A DNA stretch of 64,000 bases from Iris pallida (taxonomy: Eukaryota > Streptophyta > Magnoliopsida > Asparagales > Iridaceae): contig JANAVB010029819.1 of the NCBI GenBank assembly GCA_029216955.1, forward strand, positions 35,240,831 to 35,304,830, written 5' to 3'. The position numbers and the translations under genes were made by a program. Shown here piece after piece: positions 46,247 through 57,028 of the stretch (positions within the stretch are counted from its first letter, which is position 1; each line of letters begins with the position of its first letter). The notes beneath the pieces are model-generated. The model was not told the DNA's origin. It searched no databases and was given only the letters and a program-made list of their open reading frames with translations.

Positions 46247-47389
46247 TTTTTTTTGCTTTTTTCGTTTTGTGTTTTCTTTCCCCTATTTTTCGTTTTTTTA
46301 ATCCTTTTTCATTTTTTTCCGGAGAATATTTATATATTCACCAATCATGGGAACGTAATTTTTCAGTAAATTTAATTACTTGGAATTTTATTCCCGGGAA
46401 TAGAGAGTTCTCGGATATATAGTATTCCACGTACCAAACGCCCCCTTAAAGGCCTTTATGACTGCATCAGTTATATACCTATACAAAGAAGAGGATAGTG
46501 GAATTCAATTGACTCAGACAGATGGTTTTTACAACTGTTTTCGCATGTATGCTATGACATTTGAAATATAAAATACAGAGGGTACAAATTATATTCATTT
46601 GAAAATGACAATTCATCCGACAGATTATAGTAATCATAAAGTAATACATCACATGGTAACCTATTATTTCGAGAAAACAGTACCAAGCAAGATTTAATCG
46701 CCAAGTAAGCTATAAAGTGAACATGGTTACGTGTGCCAATTACACAAAGATACTACTACATTCAGTAAGAGATGGCCAGGCGGCAGAACGTGGTGTGAAG
46801 AGGACGGGGGATCAACTAACTACTTGGCAACTATCTTCTTATCAAAGAATTCTCTCGTTAATCTCCATACTATAAGGATGGAAAGGACTCTCATATCCCA
46901 ACTGTGATTCATGGGTCCATGAATCATTTGACCTACAGACCCTAATCATCGCCCAAGCTTCTCCTATCAGAATGGGGTCATATATGGAGCATAAGAAAGC
47001 TCCATAATTGACAAAGTCTTTATGACTGCAATATTAACCATCTATGTTAGTGCCAAATTCCAATCTTAGGTAGCTATGACCACGAGAGGGTCGTGACGTA
47101 AGTCTATGAGGATGAGAAGGCCATGACATAATATCTATGAACTTGAGAGGATCATTTGACCTACAATCCCTAAGAATACAAATAGCTACATGGCATCTTT
47201 TTCCTGAATTCTATTTTGACTGCATCACAGCATATGTCTATAGAGGGATGCCTCGTATCGCATCATGGAAATTGAAGGAGAGGAGAATAAGAGGGAGACA
47301 AGAAGTATGAGCAAGATAAAGAAAGTAGGCCGTGCCTCACCCTCTCAATACGTGCATTCATTAAAAGAAATTCCAGTAGATATCTCGTT
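46247..47389. other. no gene recognised
   Basis: AT-rich sequence with short ORFs only. The phrase GAGAGG(A/G)TC recurs near 47085 and 47147 in a weak, roughly 60-bp repeat. Confidence 0.35.
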
Positions 47390-47735
47390 TTAAAAGTGGG
47401 TCTTGTGGACACTCATATGCTCAACTAAACTGGATCATATTTATCCTTCAATCGGTCATGTTGTTCAAGTTCTCCCGATCTCCATCACACGCTATACTTT
47501 GACATCCTTCCTCGGTCCACTGTTGCTCAGGCCGATCTCCATTGTACGCTCTACTCGGACTGACTGTCGATACCACAATCCTTTTGCATGAGAAACCGTT
47601 CTTTATGATCCGACTCTCAATAAGATGCTATCCCGGTTTATCCCCATTTAATATTTAAGCACATTTGAACCTCCAACATGGTTTTTCAGATCTATGTCTT
47701 CAAGTCATGGTCACTTGAGCTAATGCTTTTTGGCT
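47390..47735 (-). mobile_element. long SINE-like repeat, copy a
   Basis: On the minus strand the head has an A-box-like AGCTCAAGTGACCATGACTT and a B-box-like GGAGGTTCAAATG, then CTTAAATATTAAA and a body with GGAGATCGGCCTGAG-type blocks. The 3' end seen in the other copies is missing. Confidence 0.5.
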
Positions 47736-47744
47736 TCTTTTTTT

Positions 47745-48110
47745 ACAGGAAGGTAATTAGGAAGGTAATTGTATTACAATCTATGTCCTGAGCTAAGCCA
47801 TGGACTTATTACATAATTCTCTCTCCCTAGCAAGGCCGGGTGTTAATCTTTGCACTACGATTCTTGAACGTTTGCTCTGATGCATCATTTCTGGATCCAC
47901 AGTTGTTCTGTTGATCTCCATTGCACCCTCTAATTGGAGGGACCGTCGAATACAACGATCATCTTGCCTATATAGACCACTCTACATGTCCGGCTCTCAA
48001 TTAGTCATTACATGAATATTCTGTTTCAATCCTCCTTTAATATTTAAGTGCATAGTGCGTCAAGTAGGATTCGAACCTCCTACCTAGTTTTCCGGGTCTT
48101 ATGAAGACAC
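47745..48110 (-). mobile_element. long SINE-like repeat, copy b
   Basis: Minus strand: B box GGAGGTTCGAATCCTAC is intact, then CACTTAAATATTAAAGGAGG, a body, and the end GATTGTAATACAATTACCTT. It forms an inverted pair with copy c around the TA tract at 48241. Confidence 0.6.
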
Positions 48111-48238
48111 ATAATAATCGACAAATGGGCATGACTTGAAGATATAAATAAAATTGACAAGTGGGATGACTTGAAGACTTACTAGGTTGGAGGTTGGAGG
48201 TTTTTTTTTTTAGGTTGAAGTTTTTTTTAGGTCGGAGG

Positions 48239-48240
<2 letters not shown>

Positions 48241-48281
<41 letters not shown>
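48241..48281. repeat. (TA)n microsatellite at the centre of the inverted pair
   Basis: About 20 TA units between SINE-like copies b and c. Confidence 0.9.
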
Positions 48282-48284
<3 letters not shown>

Positions 48285-48289
48285 GACAA

Positions 48290-48638
48290 GTGGGGAGAAG
48301 ACTTACTAGGTTGGAGGTTCGAATACCACTGGACGCGCTATGCACTTAAATATTAAAGGGGGATGAACTGTGATATTCAGGTAGCGGCTAATTGAGAGTC
48401 GGACATGTAAGAGTAGTCTACACGGGCAAGAGATCGTGATACCGACAATTAGTCCGAATAGAGCGTGCAATGGAGATCAACCCAAGCGACGACGGATCGA
48501 GAAAGGATGCATAATATGCAAACTTTCAAGGATCAGTGTGCAAAGATCAAGACCCAGCCATGCCAGGGGGAGAGGATGATGTTCATGTAATAAGTCATGG
48601 ACTTAGTCCGGGACAGAGATTGTAATACAATTACCTTG
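48290..48638 (+). mobile_element. long SINE-like repeat, copy c
   Basis: Head GGTTGGAGGTTCGAATACCAC (B-box-like), CACTTAAATATTAAAGGGGG, a body with GAGCGTGCAATGGAGATC, the end GTAATACAATTACCTTGCTGC, then about 12 A. The poly(A) tail supports retroposition. Confidence 0.65.
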
Positions 48639-48659
48639 CTGCAAAAAAAAAAAGTCAAC

Positions 48660-49066
48660 AAGCATTGGCTTAACTGATCACGACTTGAAGACATAAGATC
48701 CGAGAAACCATGTCAGAGATTTGAATGTGCTTAAATATTAAAAGAGGAGGAATCAGAATATTCAGGTAGTAACTGAATGAGAGTCGGACAAGAAAACTCG
48801 ATCTACCTAGGCAAGAGGATCTTGGTAAACGGTCAATCCGAGTAGAGCGTACACAGGAAATCGGCCCGAGTGGCGGCAGATCGAGGAAGGATGTCCAAGT
48901 AGAGCGTGCGACAGAGATCGGCCTGAGAGCGGACGGAGGATCGAGGAAGGATGCACCATACACAAATGAGTATCGACGTGTAGAGATAACGGCTAGGCTG
49001 AGAGAGAATGATATAATAAGTCCCCGGATTAGCCCGGGACGTAGATTATAATACAATTACGTTGCT
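48660..49066 (+). mobile_element. long SINE-like repeat, copy d
   Basis: Head decayed (GGCTTAACTGATCACGACTT), then the same body with an internal partial duplication (AGAGCGTRC...GATCGGCC...GATCGAGGAAGGATG appears twice), ending TATAATACAATTACGTTGCT. A TA run follows in place of poly(A). Confidence 0.6.

Positions 49067-49143
<77 letters not shown>
49067..49143. repeat. (TA)n tract at LINE 3' end
   Basis: About 38 TA units with one small break, at the place where a poly(A) tail would be expected for the minus-strand LINE. Confidence 0.85.
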
Positions 49144-49147
<4 letters not shown>

Positions 49148-49209
49148 TTTATTCCAAAATCAACTCAACTCATACAGCTTACAGTACATCCCATGGACTT
49201 CTCACCCTA

Positions 49210-52200
49210 CTAGGACGATATAACATTTACATCAAACTCAATATTGTAAAGTATGCCTATAGGGGAAGTGGAGAGCCCCTCGAAAATACGTTGATTCCGT
49301 TCCCTCCACACATGCCAGACAGAGGCAGCTAGTCGCAATCTGGCGGTCTTGAACCATACATGCCCCCTACCTCTCTGGCCACGAATCCCCGTGATGATGT
49401 CTCGTAAATCTCTGCCTGTGTCACAGCCACCGAACGACCTACGACACTGTTCAGACCAGATATACCAGGACACATTACACTTAAAGAACAAATATCTCAT
49501 AGATTCATTTCCTGCTTCACACAGCATACACTTGGAATTGGGGATGGAAATCCCAAACGTAATGAGCCTATCTCTCGTCAGCAGTCGCACCAACATCAAC
49601 CGGTAGACGCATAATTGCATCTTGCGAGCCAGGCCCTTGCACCAGATGAAGTCATAATCCTCGCTTCTAGTATTCGTTTGGCGTACCAGGTTGTAGCAAC
49701 TCTTGAATTGGAATTCCACTGTAGCTCCAGAATTGGTAGGCGAATCACAAATCCATCTATCGGCTAGCTGACTCGGGTCAATGTCTACCGCTCGAATAGC
49801 CGCTCCAAGCTCTGTCGTGTGGCGGTATAGCTCTGATCTCCATTTATCATTCCTGATAATATGCTGACACTTCATCCCTTTACCAGCCTCCCAGTGTAGT
49901 TGGTCTCCCAATATCTCTAGCAACAATTGACGCTCCACCCAAGGGTCCAGCCAGAGGTCAGTACCTGTCCCATCTCTCATAATCTGTCGAATAGAAGATT
50001 TGAGAACAACTCTGTGTCGAAGAATACTTTTGAAAGTCACCGAGTAGTTGTCGTTGAGAGCACAGGTCCAAAAGTTGTCCTTCTTCACATACCGACTAGA
50101 CATCTAGTCCGCCCATAATAACCCACCTTTGATGAACCTCCATGCCATCTTCAGCCCCGAGGCCTCCCTGACTGCCAGGAGTGGTCTGAGCCCCACCCCA
50201 CCCCACCCTCCTCCAGAGATCGACAGAGTTGTCCCTAGAAGATCGCATGGATGCCCCCTCTCCAGATGAAGTTGGCACAAATGTTCTCCACCTTCCTGAT
50301 AGTGGCCGTCGGAACTAGGATAGACTGGAGCCAGAATAGCGCCATGACAGAGATGACTGACCTCACTAGCTCAATGCGACCCCCAAAGGATAGGCTTGTT
50401 GCCTGCCATCCTTCTATCCTCCTCTGAGCATACTCTACCAAGCCCTGACAGTCCATTTCCCTCGCATAGTTAACTGTCAGAGGCACCCCCAGGTATTTGA
50501 CTGACAGCTCCCCTTTTTCGACGCCTAGGATTGCCGCTTCCCTCCTTCAGCGTACAAAAAGAGCTGAAATAGACTCGACTCTTTTCTCGGTTCAGTTGAA
50601 GCCCAAAAAGCTTGCCAAACTCACCCATAGTCCCAGCTAGCAGGGTCATCCCTCTCATAGATGGTCGAAGGAAAACCAGGAGGTTATCCGCATATATGAG
50701 GTGTGAAACATGCAGCGTGATTTACTTGTACAGAGACACAAGCTGCTCACTATGCACCGCCATATCCATCAGGCAAGAGAAGTACTCCATGACGAGTAAA
50801 CAGATAGGGAGACATGGGCTCCCCTTGCCTCGGCCCTCTGTTGCTACGGAAGCACCCATATGAGATGTCCTGTATGAGAACTGAGAAAGTAGGGGTCGAG
50901 ATGCACTCCCTAATCCTCGATATCCATATCTCGTCGAACCACATAGCAACCATCAAGTGACACAGGAAGTCCTTGTTAACCATGTCATAAGCATTCCTCA
51001 GGTCCAGCTTCACACACGCCTTCTCGCCCCCGGTTTGTTGAACTCCCGCACCATCTCATGAGCGAGCAGGCTGTGCTCCGCGATTGATCTGCCCTTGATG
51101 AAAGTCGCCTGGTTCGGGGAGACCAGGTCCTGCATAATCTCCTCCATGCGCCGATACATAGGTGAATATTTATCTTATAAAGATAATTACAGCACGCAAT
51201 AGGACGGAAGTCAGCCAGCGAAGTCACTCCTTTCTTCGACACCAGGGTCAGGAACGTGTGGTTGAGCTCCTTCAGCAATTTTTCCTCCGTGAAGAATTCC
51301 TGTACTGCTTCAAGAACTGGCAGCTTCAACGAATACTAGTGGCGCTTGTAGAACCCACTGCTAAACCCATCCGGTCCTGGGGCTTTGTTAGGGTCCGCCT
51401 TCATGATAATAGCCTTCACCTCCTCTAGCTTGACCGCCGCAAGTAACTGGCTGTTGCCATACGGCGTCACCAGCTTCTTTGTGATGATATCCGGAAAAAC
51501 AGACAGATAGCTTGAAAATATAACTCTGAATATAACCTGACACTCTCCCCGTGGATCGCAGTTGGATCGCCAACCAGCTTGCCCTCTCCATCAAGTAGAC
51601 GGGAGACACTATTCATGTATTACCTGGTGCGAATCACATCATAGAAGAACTTGGAGCAGCGGTCCCTCCTTAAGCCAGGAGCATTTAGTGCGTCGTGCCG
51701 CACTAATTTTCTTTTGGAGTCGGAGAATGTTGACTTCCCCTATCAATTCCTTTTTCCATGCCGCTAAGAGCCCATCCAGGATATCATATTGCATGGAGTT
51801 CTGAGTAGCCCTGAGTTCAGCCTCCTTGTCCTCCAGTGATGGTCGGGACATGCTCTTCACCCATCTCCGGATAGCCCTCTTAGTACGCTTGAGGATGTGC
51901 ACCGTACGGAATTGAGCCTTTCCCTCCTGCTGATAGTAAAGCCCCTCGGCCAATGCCTTCATATAGCCCTCGAACAAGTACCAGCTGTTGTTGTAGAGGA
52001 AATGACGCGATTTCCAAGTAGGCCGCTCAGTGAAGCCGACCCAGATCGGGGAGTGATCACTAGTCCCAGCAGCTAGGCCCTCTGCCACTGAATTTGGGAA
52101 GCAACAAAACCACTCAATATTACCCAATGCCCTGTCAAGCTGGCAGGCAACTCTGTGGTGAACAGCTTTATTGTGCTAAGTCCAGATGTGCCCTGCTCTC

Positions 52201-52730
52201 TCCAGTTCCCTCAGGCCAGATTTCAGGAAACACTTTTGGAAGTCATAGAGGATCTGATCGAAAACAGGACGACCTCCCACCTTCTCTTGTCTAGGGAGGA
52301 AAGCATTGAAATCACCCAAAAGAAGCAAGGGGAGGTGCAGACTGTCCGCCAAAAGGCCCACCTAGGAGATGTCCCTCCATAGGCCTTTCCTACGCCGTAT
52401 ATCGTTGTGACCATATACCGCTCCAAGCATGAATCGAAATTCTCCTCTGTTTGTGAAAGAGATCGCAATAAGCTGCTCCGACATCAGGGTCAGATCACTA
52501 TCCCATTTGTTGCTATTCCATCTAACCCAGATCCTTGCCATGTCGCATATCGCCAGGTTGTGGAGTTGAACCCAATTGAGGGGAGTCCGTCGCGCTAGCG
52601 TCCTCTCTCCTTTAATCTTAGTTTTCAGCAGCATAGAGATGTCACACTTCTCTCTGCATAAGACCTCACTAATCTCTCTTCATCTTCCTAAAGAGCATGC
52701 ACCTCTGACATTCCAGACGATAACCGCCAT
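49210..52730 (-). pseudogene. LINE ORF2: endonuclease, reverse transcriptase, zf-RVT
   Basis: It starts MAVIVWNVRGACS at 52730 (a TGA follows within about 16 codons). The endonuclease then runs through MLLKTKIKG (the catalytic Glu of the usual E-T-K is Lys), IWVRWNS, FMLGAVYG and SDHSPIWVGF near 52065. RT has LNHTFLTLVSK and DFRPIACCNYLYK near 51200, KLDLRNAYDMV near 51010, RGPRQGEPMSPYLF near 50830, and YADN at 50683-50694 in place of YADD. The C-terminus (49210-50103) has the zinc-binding CMLCEAGNESMRYLFFKC and VWHVWRERNQRIFEG. Frameshifts lie near 50235, 50485, 50660, 51330 and 51640. It cannot support retrotransposition. Confidence 0.9.
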
Positions 52731-52990
52731 TAATTACTAAGAGGGGGGGCCTCCTGAAACCTATCTGGACCAGTACCCGGGGATGGTACCACGTCCGTCG
52801 CCACCATGTCCTCCTCTAAGCCAAGTGTAGTAGTATGCTGACTCGCTGTTTGGGTGAGCATCAGGGCCCAAGCAGGATTGTCCACACAGAGCGACTCTCT
52901 GTAGCCAGGCATGCGGCCTTCCTCCCGTGGGTGCCCGTCGTGTAGTGGGCCAGCATGTCTCTTCCTTCTATAAACTCTCTCCTCGGACAC
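52730..52990 (-). pseudogene. LINE ORF1, C-terminal remnant
   Basis: An open frame of 86 codons ending at TAA 52730-52732. Its stop overlaps the ORF2 ATG as TAATG. The sequence is charged and Pro/Gly-rich, with no zinc knuckle, and is cut off on its 5' side near the TA tract at 53021. It is assigned as ORF1 from position only. Confidence 0.5.
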
Positions 52991-53017
52991 ACCACCTTCT
53001 TCCTAATGCTCTCTTCC

Positions 53018-53020
<3 letters not shown>

Positions 53021-53060
<40 letters not shown>
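53021..53060. repeat. (TA)n tract between two LINE segments
   Basis: About 20 TA units. It directly follows the 3' end of the minus-strand LINE fragment at 53061. Confidence 0.88.
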
Positions 53061-53065
<5 letters not shown>

Positions 53066-53639
53066 AACTTTTATTTCATACTGAAAGAAGTTACAGCACA
53101 GGTAACAAAAAGCCCCCCCCCCCCCCCCCCCCCCTTAACAATCCCAGAGCTTGGTAAGACAGAATATAAGGAGGGACACCTTTCATGTGTTTACAAGTAA
53201 CCATCGCCTTCCCCATTTGCCTGTGGATTTCTACAACCAACCTAGAGCCAGTGAACTGCCGACCCTCATATCTCCATTTATTCCTGTTTTTCCAAATGAC
53301 CCAACATATAGCTCCTACCAAAACCTCCTTCATATGTTTCCCCTTACCTCGCCAACGTAACTGGAACCGCTGTAACAAGTTGGTCGCATCCTTCTAAGCT
53401 TAAATTCTCCTGTAAAATGATCCCACAAGCCCCGAGCAATATCTCCTTCTCTAAATATGTGATCCGTTGACTCTGCACAAGGGTTGCTGCAACAATGGCA
53501 CTTGGAGGCCATGGCATATCCCAGTGCTTGCACTCTATCATCAGTAGGTAGCTTGTTGAACATAATTCTCCACAATAGTACAGACCACTTACCAGGTATA
53601 CAGCTATTCCATATATGCTTACAGGCAGTATTGATAGGG
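53061..53639 (-). pseudogene. second LINE, zf-RVT 3' fragment
   Basis: Minus strand: MWRIMFNKLPTDDRVQALG with C-C/H-rich KCHCCSNPCAESTDHIF, then GLWDHFTGEF, and in another frame VLVGAICWVIWKNRNKWRYEG. This is the zinc-binding tail of a plant LINE reverse transcriptase, of a different subfamily from the 49210 element. A C22 run at 53112-53133 interrupts it. Confidence 0.8.
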
Positions 53640-53649
53640 AATTACATTG

Positions 53650-53651
<2 letters not shown>

Positions 53652-53699
<48 letters not shown>

Positions 53700-53710
53700 T
53701 ATATATATAT
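53652..53710. repeat. (TA)n microsatellite
   Basis: TA run with one AAT break, between the LINE and a SINE head. Confidence 0.88.
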
Positions 53711-53812
53711 AGCCAATGACCCCTAGCCTAGTGGTCGATGCGAGGCATGCGGCCCGAGTGGTCAGGAGATCGATTCCCCAGTGGGGGCGTTCGACACAAT
53801 TATCATTTCCAA
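53711..53812 (+). mobile_element. tRNA-derived SINE, copy 3
   Basis: A box in CCCTAGCCTAGTGGTCGATG and B box in CAGGAGATCGATTCCCC. GCATGCGGCCCGAGTGGTCAGGAG lies between them, nearly identical to the minus-strand copy at 40096-40210. It ends CACAATTATCATTTCC. Confidence 0.82.
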
Positions 53813-54170
53813 TATATATAAGGTTATGGCATGTGTCAGGTTTCCATTTAATGCAACGAAACTCGACTAGGTGAGAAAGTGTGGTGTGTGTCGTAATCAG
53901 GAAGATTTTAGTATCCCAGTGTGTTTGTGTGTGTGTATTTTCTCCCAAAGCATAATCAACTTGGTTATGCCCACCTTTCAAAATGCAATGTGGTCAGCCC
54001 AATGGATTGTCCACGACCTTTTGTGATGATATGCATATCTTAAGATATATACGCATGAATATATTTTTGACTAGAAATTTCCACCACCTCCACCAAACAG
54101 TTCCTCTGGATACTACTATAAAAAAATGTTTGCATGAGTTTTAACTTTTAACAATAAGGATCATGCATTA
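53813..54170. other. no gene recognised
   Basis: Intergenic sequence, including a short GTGTGTTTGTGTGTGTGT run at 53918. Nothing else is recognisable. Confidence 0.4.
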
Positions 54171-54176
54171 TGATTA

Positions 54177-54375
54177 GAGGTGTAAACAAGCCGAGCTTTG
54201 ACAAAGCATCCCTTTGCTCGGCCCGTGTTCATTAAGAAAATGGTTAAAATGATTAGGCTCAAACTCAAGCTTGGACAAGCCTGCAACCTAAGCTAAAACT
54301 CAGGTAACTTTTGCTAGTTCGAGCATAGCTTGAAAGCCTTTTGTTTTAATTAGGTAGGCTGCGAGCTTGAATTTG
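54177..54375. repeat. dispersed GAGCTTG/GCTCGG-type repeat
   Basis: Starts AGAGGTGTAAACAAGCCGAG and ends GCTGCGAGCTTGAATTTG, with many CAAGC/GCTTG words in both orientations. A repeat of this style is common in plant genomes. No target duplication was fixed. Confidence 0.5.
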
Positions 54376-55544
54376 TTTATGACCTCATTCCATTCAATGA
54401 TTACAAACATTATCCAAAGAAAACAAAAATCCATACTAATCGATGTCATCATAGAAGTCAGTCGAATATTCGGCTACCAAACATTAAACAGTAATATATT
54501 TAAACAAACGATCTTAAAATGCCGAATGCCCCAAAGCTTGGGTTTGGACTAGTTTACTAAATGTCACCATAATACAAATTTGAAATCCAAATATGTTCTA
54601 ACTTCAAATTCCATAATACAATTCATAATTTTTTTTGAAATTTCAATTTTCAAAATTGAAATTTTTGAAATTTCAATGTTCTAAATCCAATTCCAATCTT
54701 AAAACCCAAACAACATATCCACAATACAACTATGCATAAAAAATAAAAATAATAAAAAAGTTCAAAAACTGAATAGCCGCACATTGCCGAACAGGTCCGC
54801 CTAGGTGCCGAACAGACCTGAATAAGGCCGAAAAGGTGCCTAGGACCGTCGAACAGGAAATTTTCGATGCGACGGGCGGCCGTCTAGCACCTAGGCACCC
54901 GTCTGAGCCGATTTTTAGAACACTTCGTGCATTACATAGTTTTTTAATGCAATAACTTTAACATTGATAAATTTGTGAATATATATACAATTTAGACAAT
55001 GATAATGGTTATATTGTGCCGATAATGAATTTTCTCGACATACTAGCATGTCGGCCTTCGGCACAACCAGGTCATCGTATCGACACTAGTTTTCTGTGTA
55101 TTTCTATTTTGTTTCGAATTTATCAGGATAGAGAGTGCTATTGTCAATATTAGCCAGTACCTGTGGGGGTCAATATCGAATCGGACATGCCAAAGTCGAA
55201 ATTGCACGACCGAAGTATCAGTCGATACTGCAAACCTTGATACCACCTACCTAAAGTGCTACTTGGAAGTAGCTCATGTAATAAGGACAAATGTGCAAAT
55301 TTCCAATCAGGACTGCAATAGACATTAAATTTCTTCTCTTCTTTCTCCTGCATTCCCAGTCCTCGTTCAATGATAGTGTCATTAATTTATTTCACTTGCT
55401 CGTGATAGTCATTTCTATCTAGAATGAACGTGGATAAAAGAGGCTTGGGTACACAAATATACCATGCAAGAACTCTTTATGACATTTGTCTTCTTCCTGC
55501 ACCGTTAAGTAAAAACTAGTCTCTTTGCTTCAGCAAAATGCAAA
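54376..55544. other. AT-rich DNA with a GC-rich TE-like patch
   Basis: 54778-54905 has repeated GCCGAACAG and CCTAGG words and a GCACCTAGGCACC stretch, resembling the ends of hAT-like repeats built on CCTAGGCGC words (compare 60250-60370). 55090-55230 has GATACTG/GTACTG words. No coding sequence. Confidence 0.4.
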
Positions 55545-55549
55545 ATATA

Positions 55550-57015
55550 TGTAGTGTCCCGCTCCACATGGTACATTATGATTGTTGGTTGGTTCGAGGA
55601 AGCATTGTCGTATTTGAGCGGAAGGATCGCTCAGAAGGTTATTCGATCATGGCGGGAAGTCATCTTGATAATGTGAGTAGTGTGAGTCCTTCGAAGATCC
55701 TTTAGCTTCATGCTTAATAAAAAAAATTGTATGATATGTGTGCTTGTTGCGTTGCTAAATGATACATAGCATGAAACCTAGAAAAAATAATGAAAGATAA
55801 ATAATCACGTTGCTAGTAAATTGTTGTAAATCAATTGATGAATTGTGTATTGTTGTAACAATGTCGGACAGGTGAAGCAAAGTCCCAAAACTTGGGAGCC
55901 ACTGATCTGATTCGACCTAGGTAGGAACAAAGGATGGTGCCGACGTATTGAGAACAGAATTGCGTAACTTTCAGTGAGGCTTGCTACCTTGCACTGAAAG
56001 GGTGCCGAAATTCCATAGTGTTGAAGTAGTAGCACGAGTGATTCGAAAACCTCCCATGGGTTCGTACGCCATCTGGAGTTGGTCGTTTACCATATAGTCC
56101 AAAATGGCGTGCAGTTAGTGACCTTCATATAGACATGTTGCATGCTAATGATGTCTTATGCAGACAGAATAAGTTATTACTCATGTACAAGGAAGGATAA
56201 TCGATGATTGGTAAAAATCACCGAAATGGTGAGGAATATGATATTGTTTCCTAGCAATGTCTTATGTATGCTTATGCATTCAGAGTAAGTTATTACTCAT
56301 TTATAGAGAAGGTTAAATGACCGTAGATAAGATATCACCTAAAGGGCGCTAACATGTGTCTTACATTCTCCTGGTTACGAACAATATGCATGCTTACATT
56401 ATGTCGGATATGAACTATAAAGTGGCCCTAAGGTAACGGAAAAAGACCACTTTTAATAATGTTCCTATCATATGATTACTTAGTGTTGTCTTCTTAGATG
56501 GGTTAGGCAAGCACCGCTCACTAGTACACGACAATGTACTGACCCACGTTTGTGGACATCTACAGGTGTTCGTGTGCGGGGAATCGCTTGATCAATGTTG
56601 TGGCATTGATGAATCAGATAGGTGTGCAGAAGCTCTTCTAACAAGATGTTTTCTGCTATACAGGGTATAATGTATGGAACATTGTAATTCGGTTATACCA
56701 GTAAGATTGTAAGCAAGTCAACAAGTTCATTATAAGCCTAAATGACAAGTATTTCAGTTGGCTATCAAGAGCTCCTTTGTAATCTGTAGTAAGCTTTGTA
56801 TTCCACTACAAGTCTTGTACTCCGTTGCAAATATCAATAAAAAGACTCATTTATATCTTATTGTGACTTTGAGTTATCTACTTAGTTCCGTTACGATGTC
56901 GTTTTATTATGAGAAATATTATTAACAGTATTTGTTTTGCCTTGCACAAGTAAAATCTAGACTTGTACGACATTAACAGTGACTATCTTTCGATTCTTCG
57001 GAATCGTGGGTGACA
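55550..57015 (+). repeat. 5' LTR of element C
   Basis: TGTAGTGTCCCGC...GGTGACA, 1466 bp. Shared with the 3' LTR: GGTTGGTTCGAGGAAGCATTG, GGATGGTGCCGACGTA and CCGTTGCAAATATCAATAAA. Confidence 0.9.
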
Positions 57016-57018
57016 AAA

Positions 57019-57026
57019 TGGTATCA
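57019..57026 (+). other. primer-binding site of element C (partial)
   Basis: TGGTATCA, three bases after the LTR, matches the first eight bases of the initiator tRNA-Met site; the last four (GAGC) are changed. Confidence 0.65.
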
Positions 57027-57028
57027 TA

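Larger units (their letters stand above)
49067..53639 (-). mobile_element. L1-type LINE insertion, composite
   Basis: Minus strand: an upstream zf-RVT fragment of a second LINE (53639-53061), a (TA)n tract, the ORF1 end and ORF2 of the main LINE, and a (TA)n tail at 49067-49143. AATTACGTTGCT (49055-49066) and AATTACATTGCT (53640-53651) flank the whole with one mismatch and could be the target duplication. However, SINE 3' ends here carry the same word, so this is not decisive. ORF2 is broken by frameshifts and active-site changes. Confidence 0.8.

Noticed and set aside
46124..46422. Proline-rich ORFs
   Set aside because: The poly-Pro is the poly-C tract, possibly an assembly artefact.
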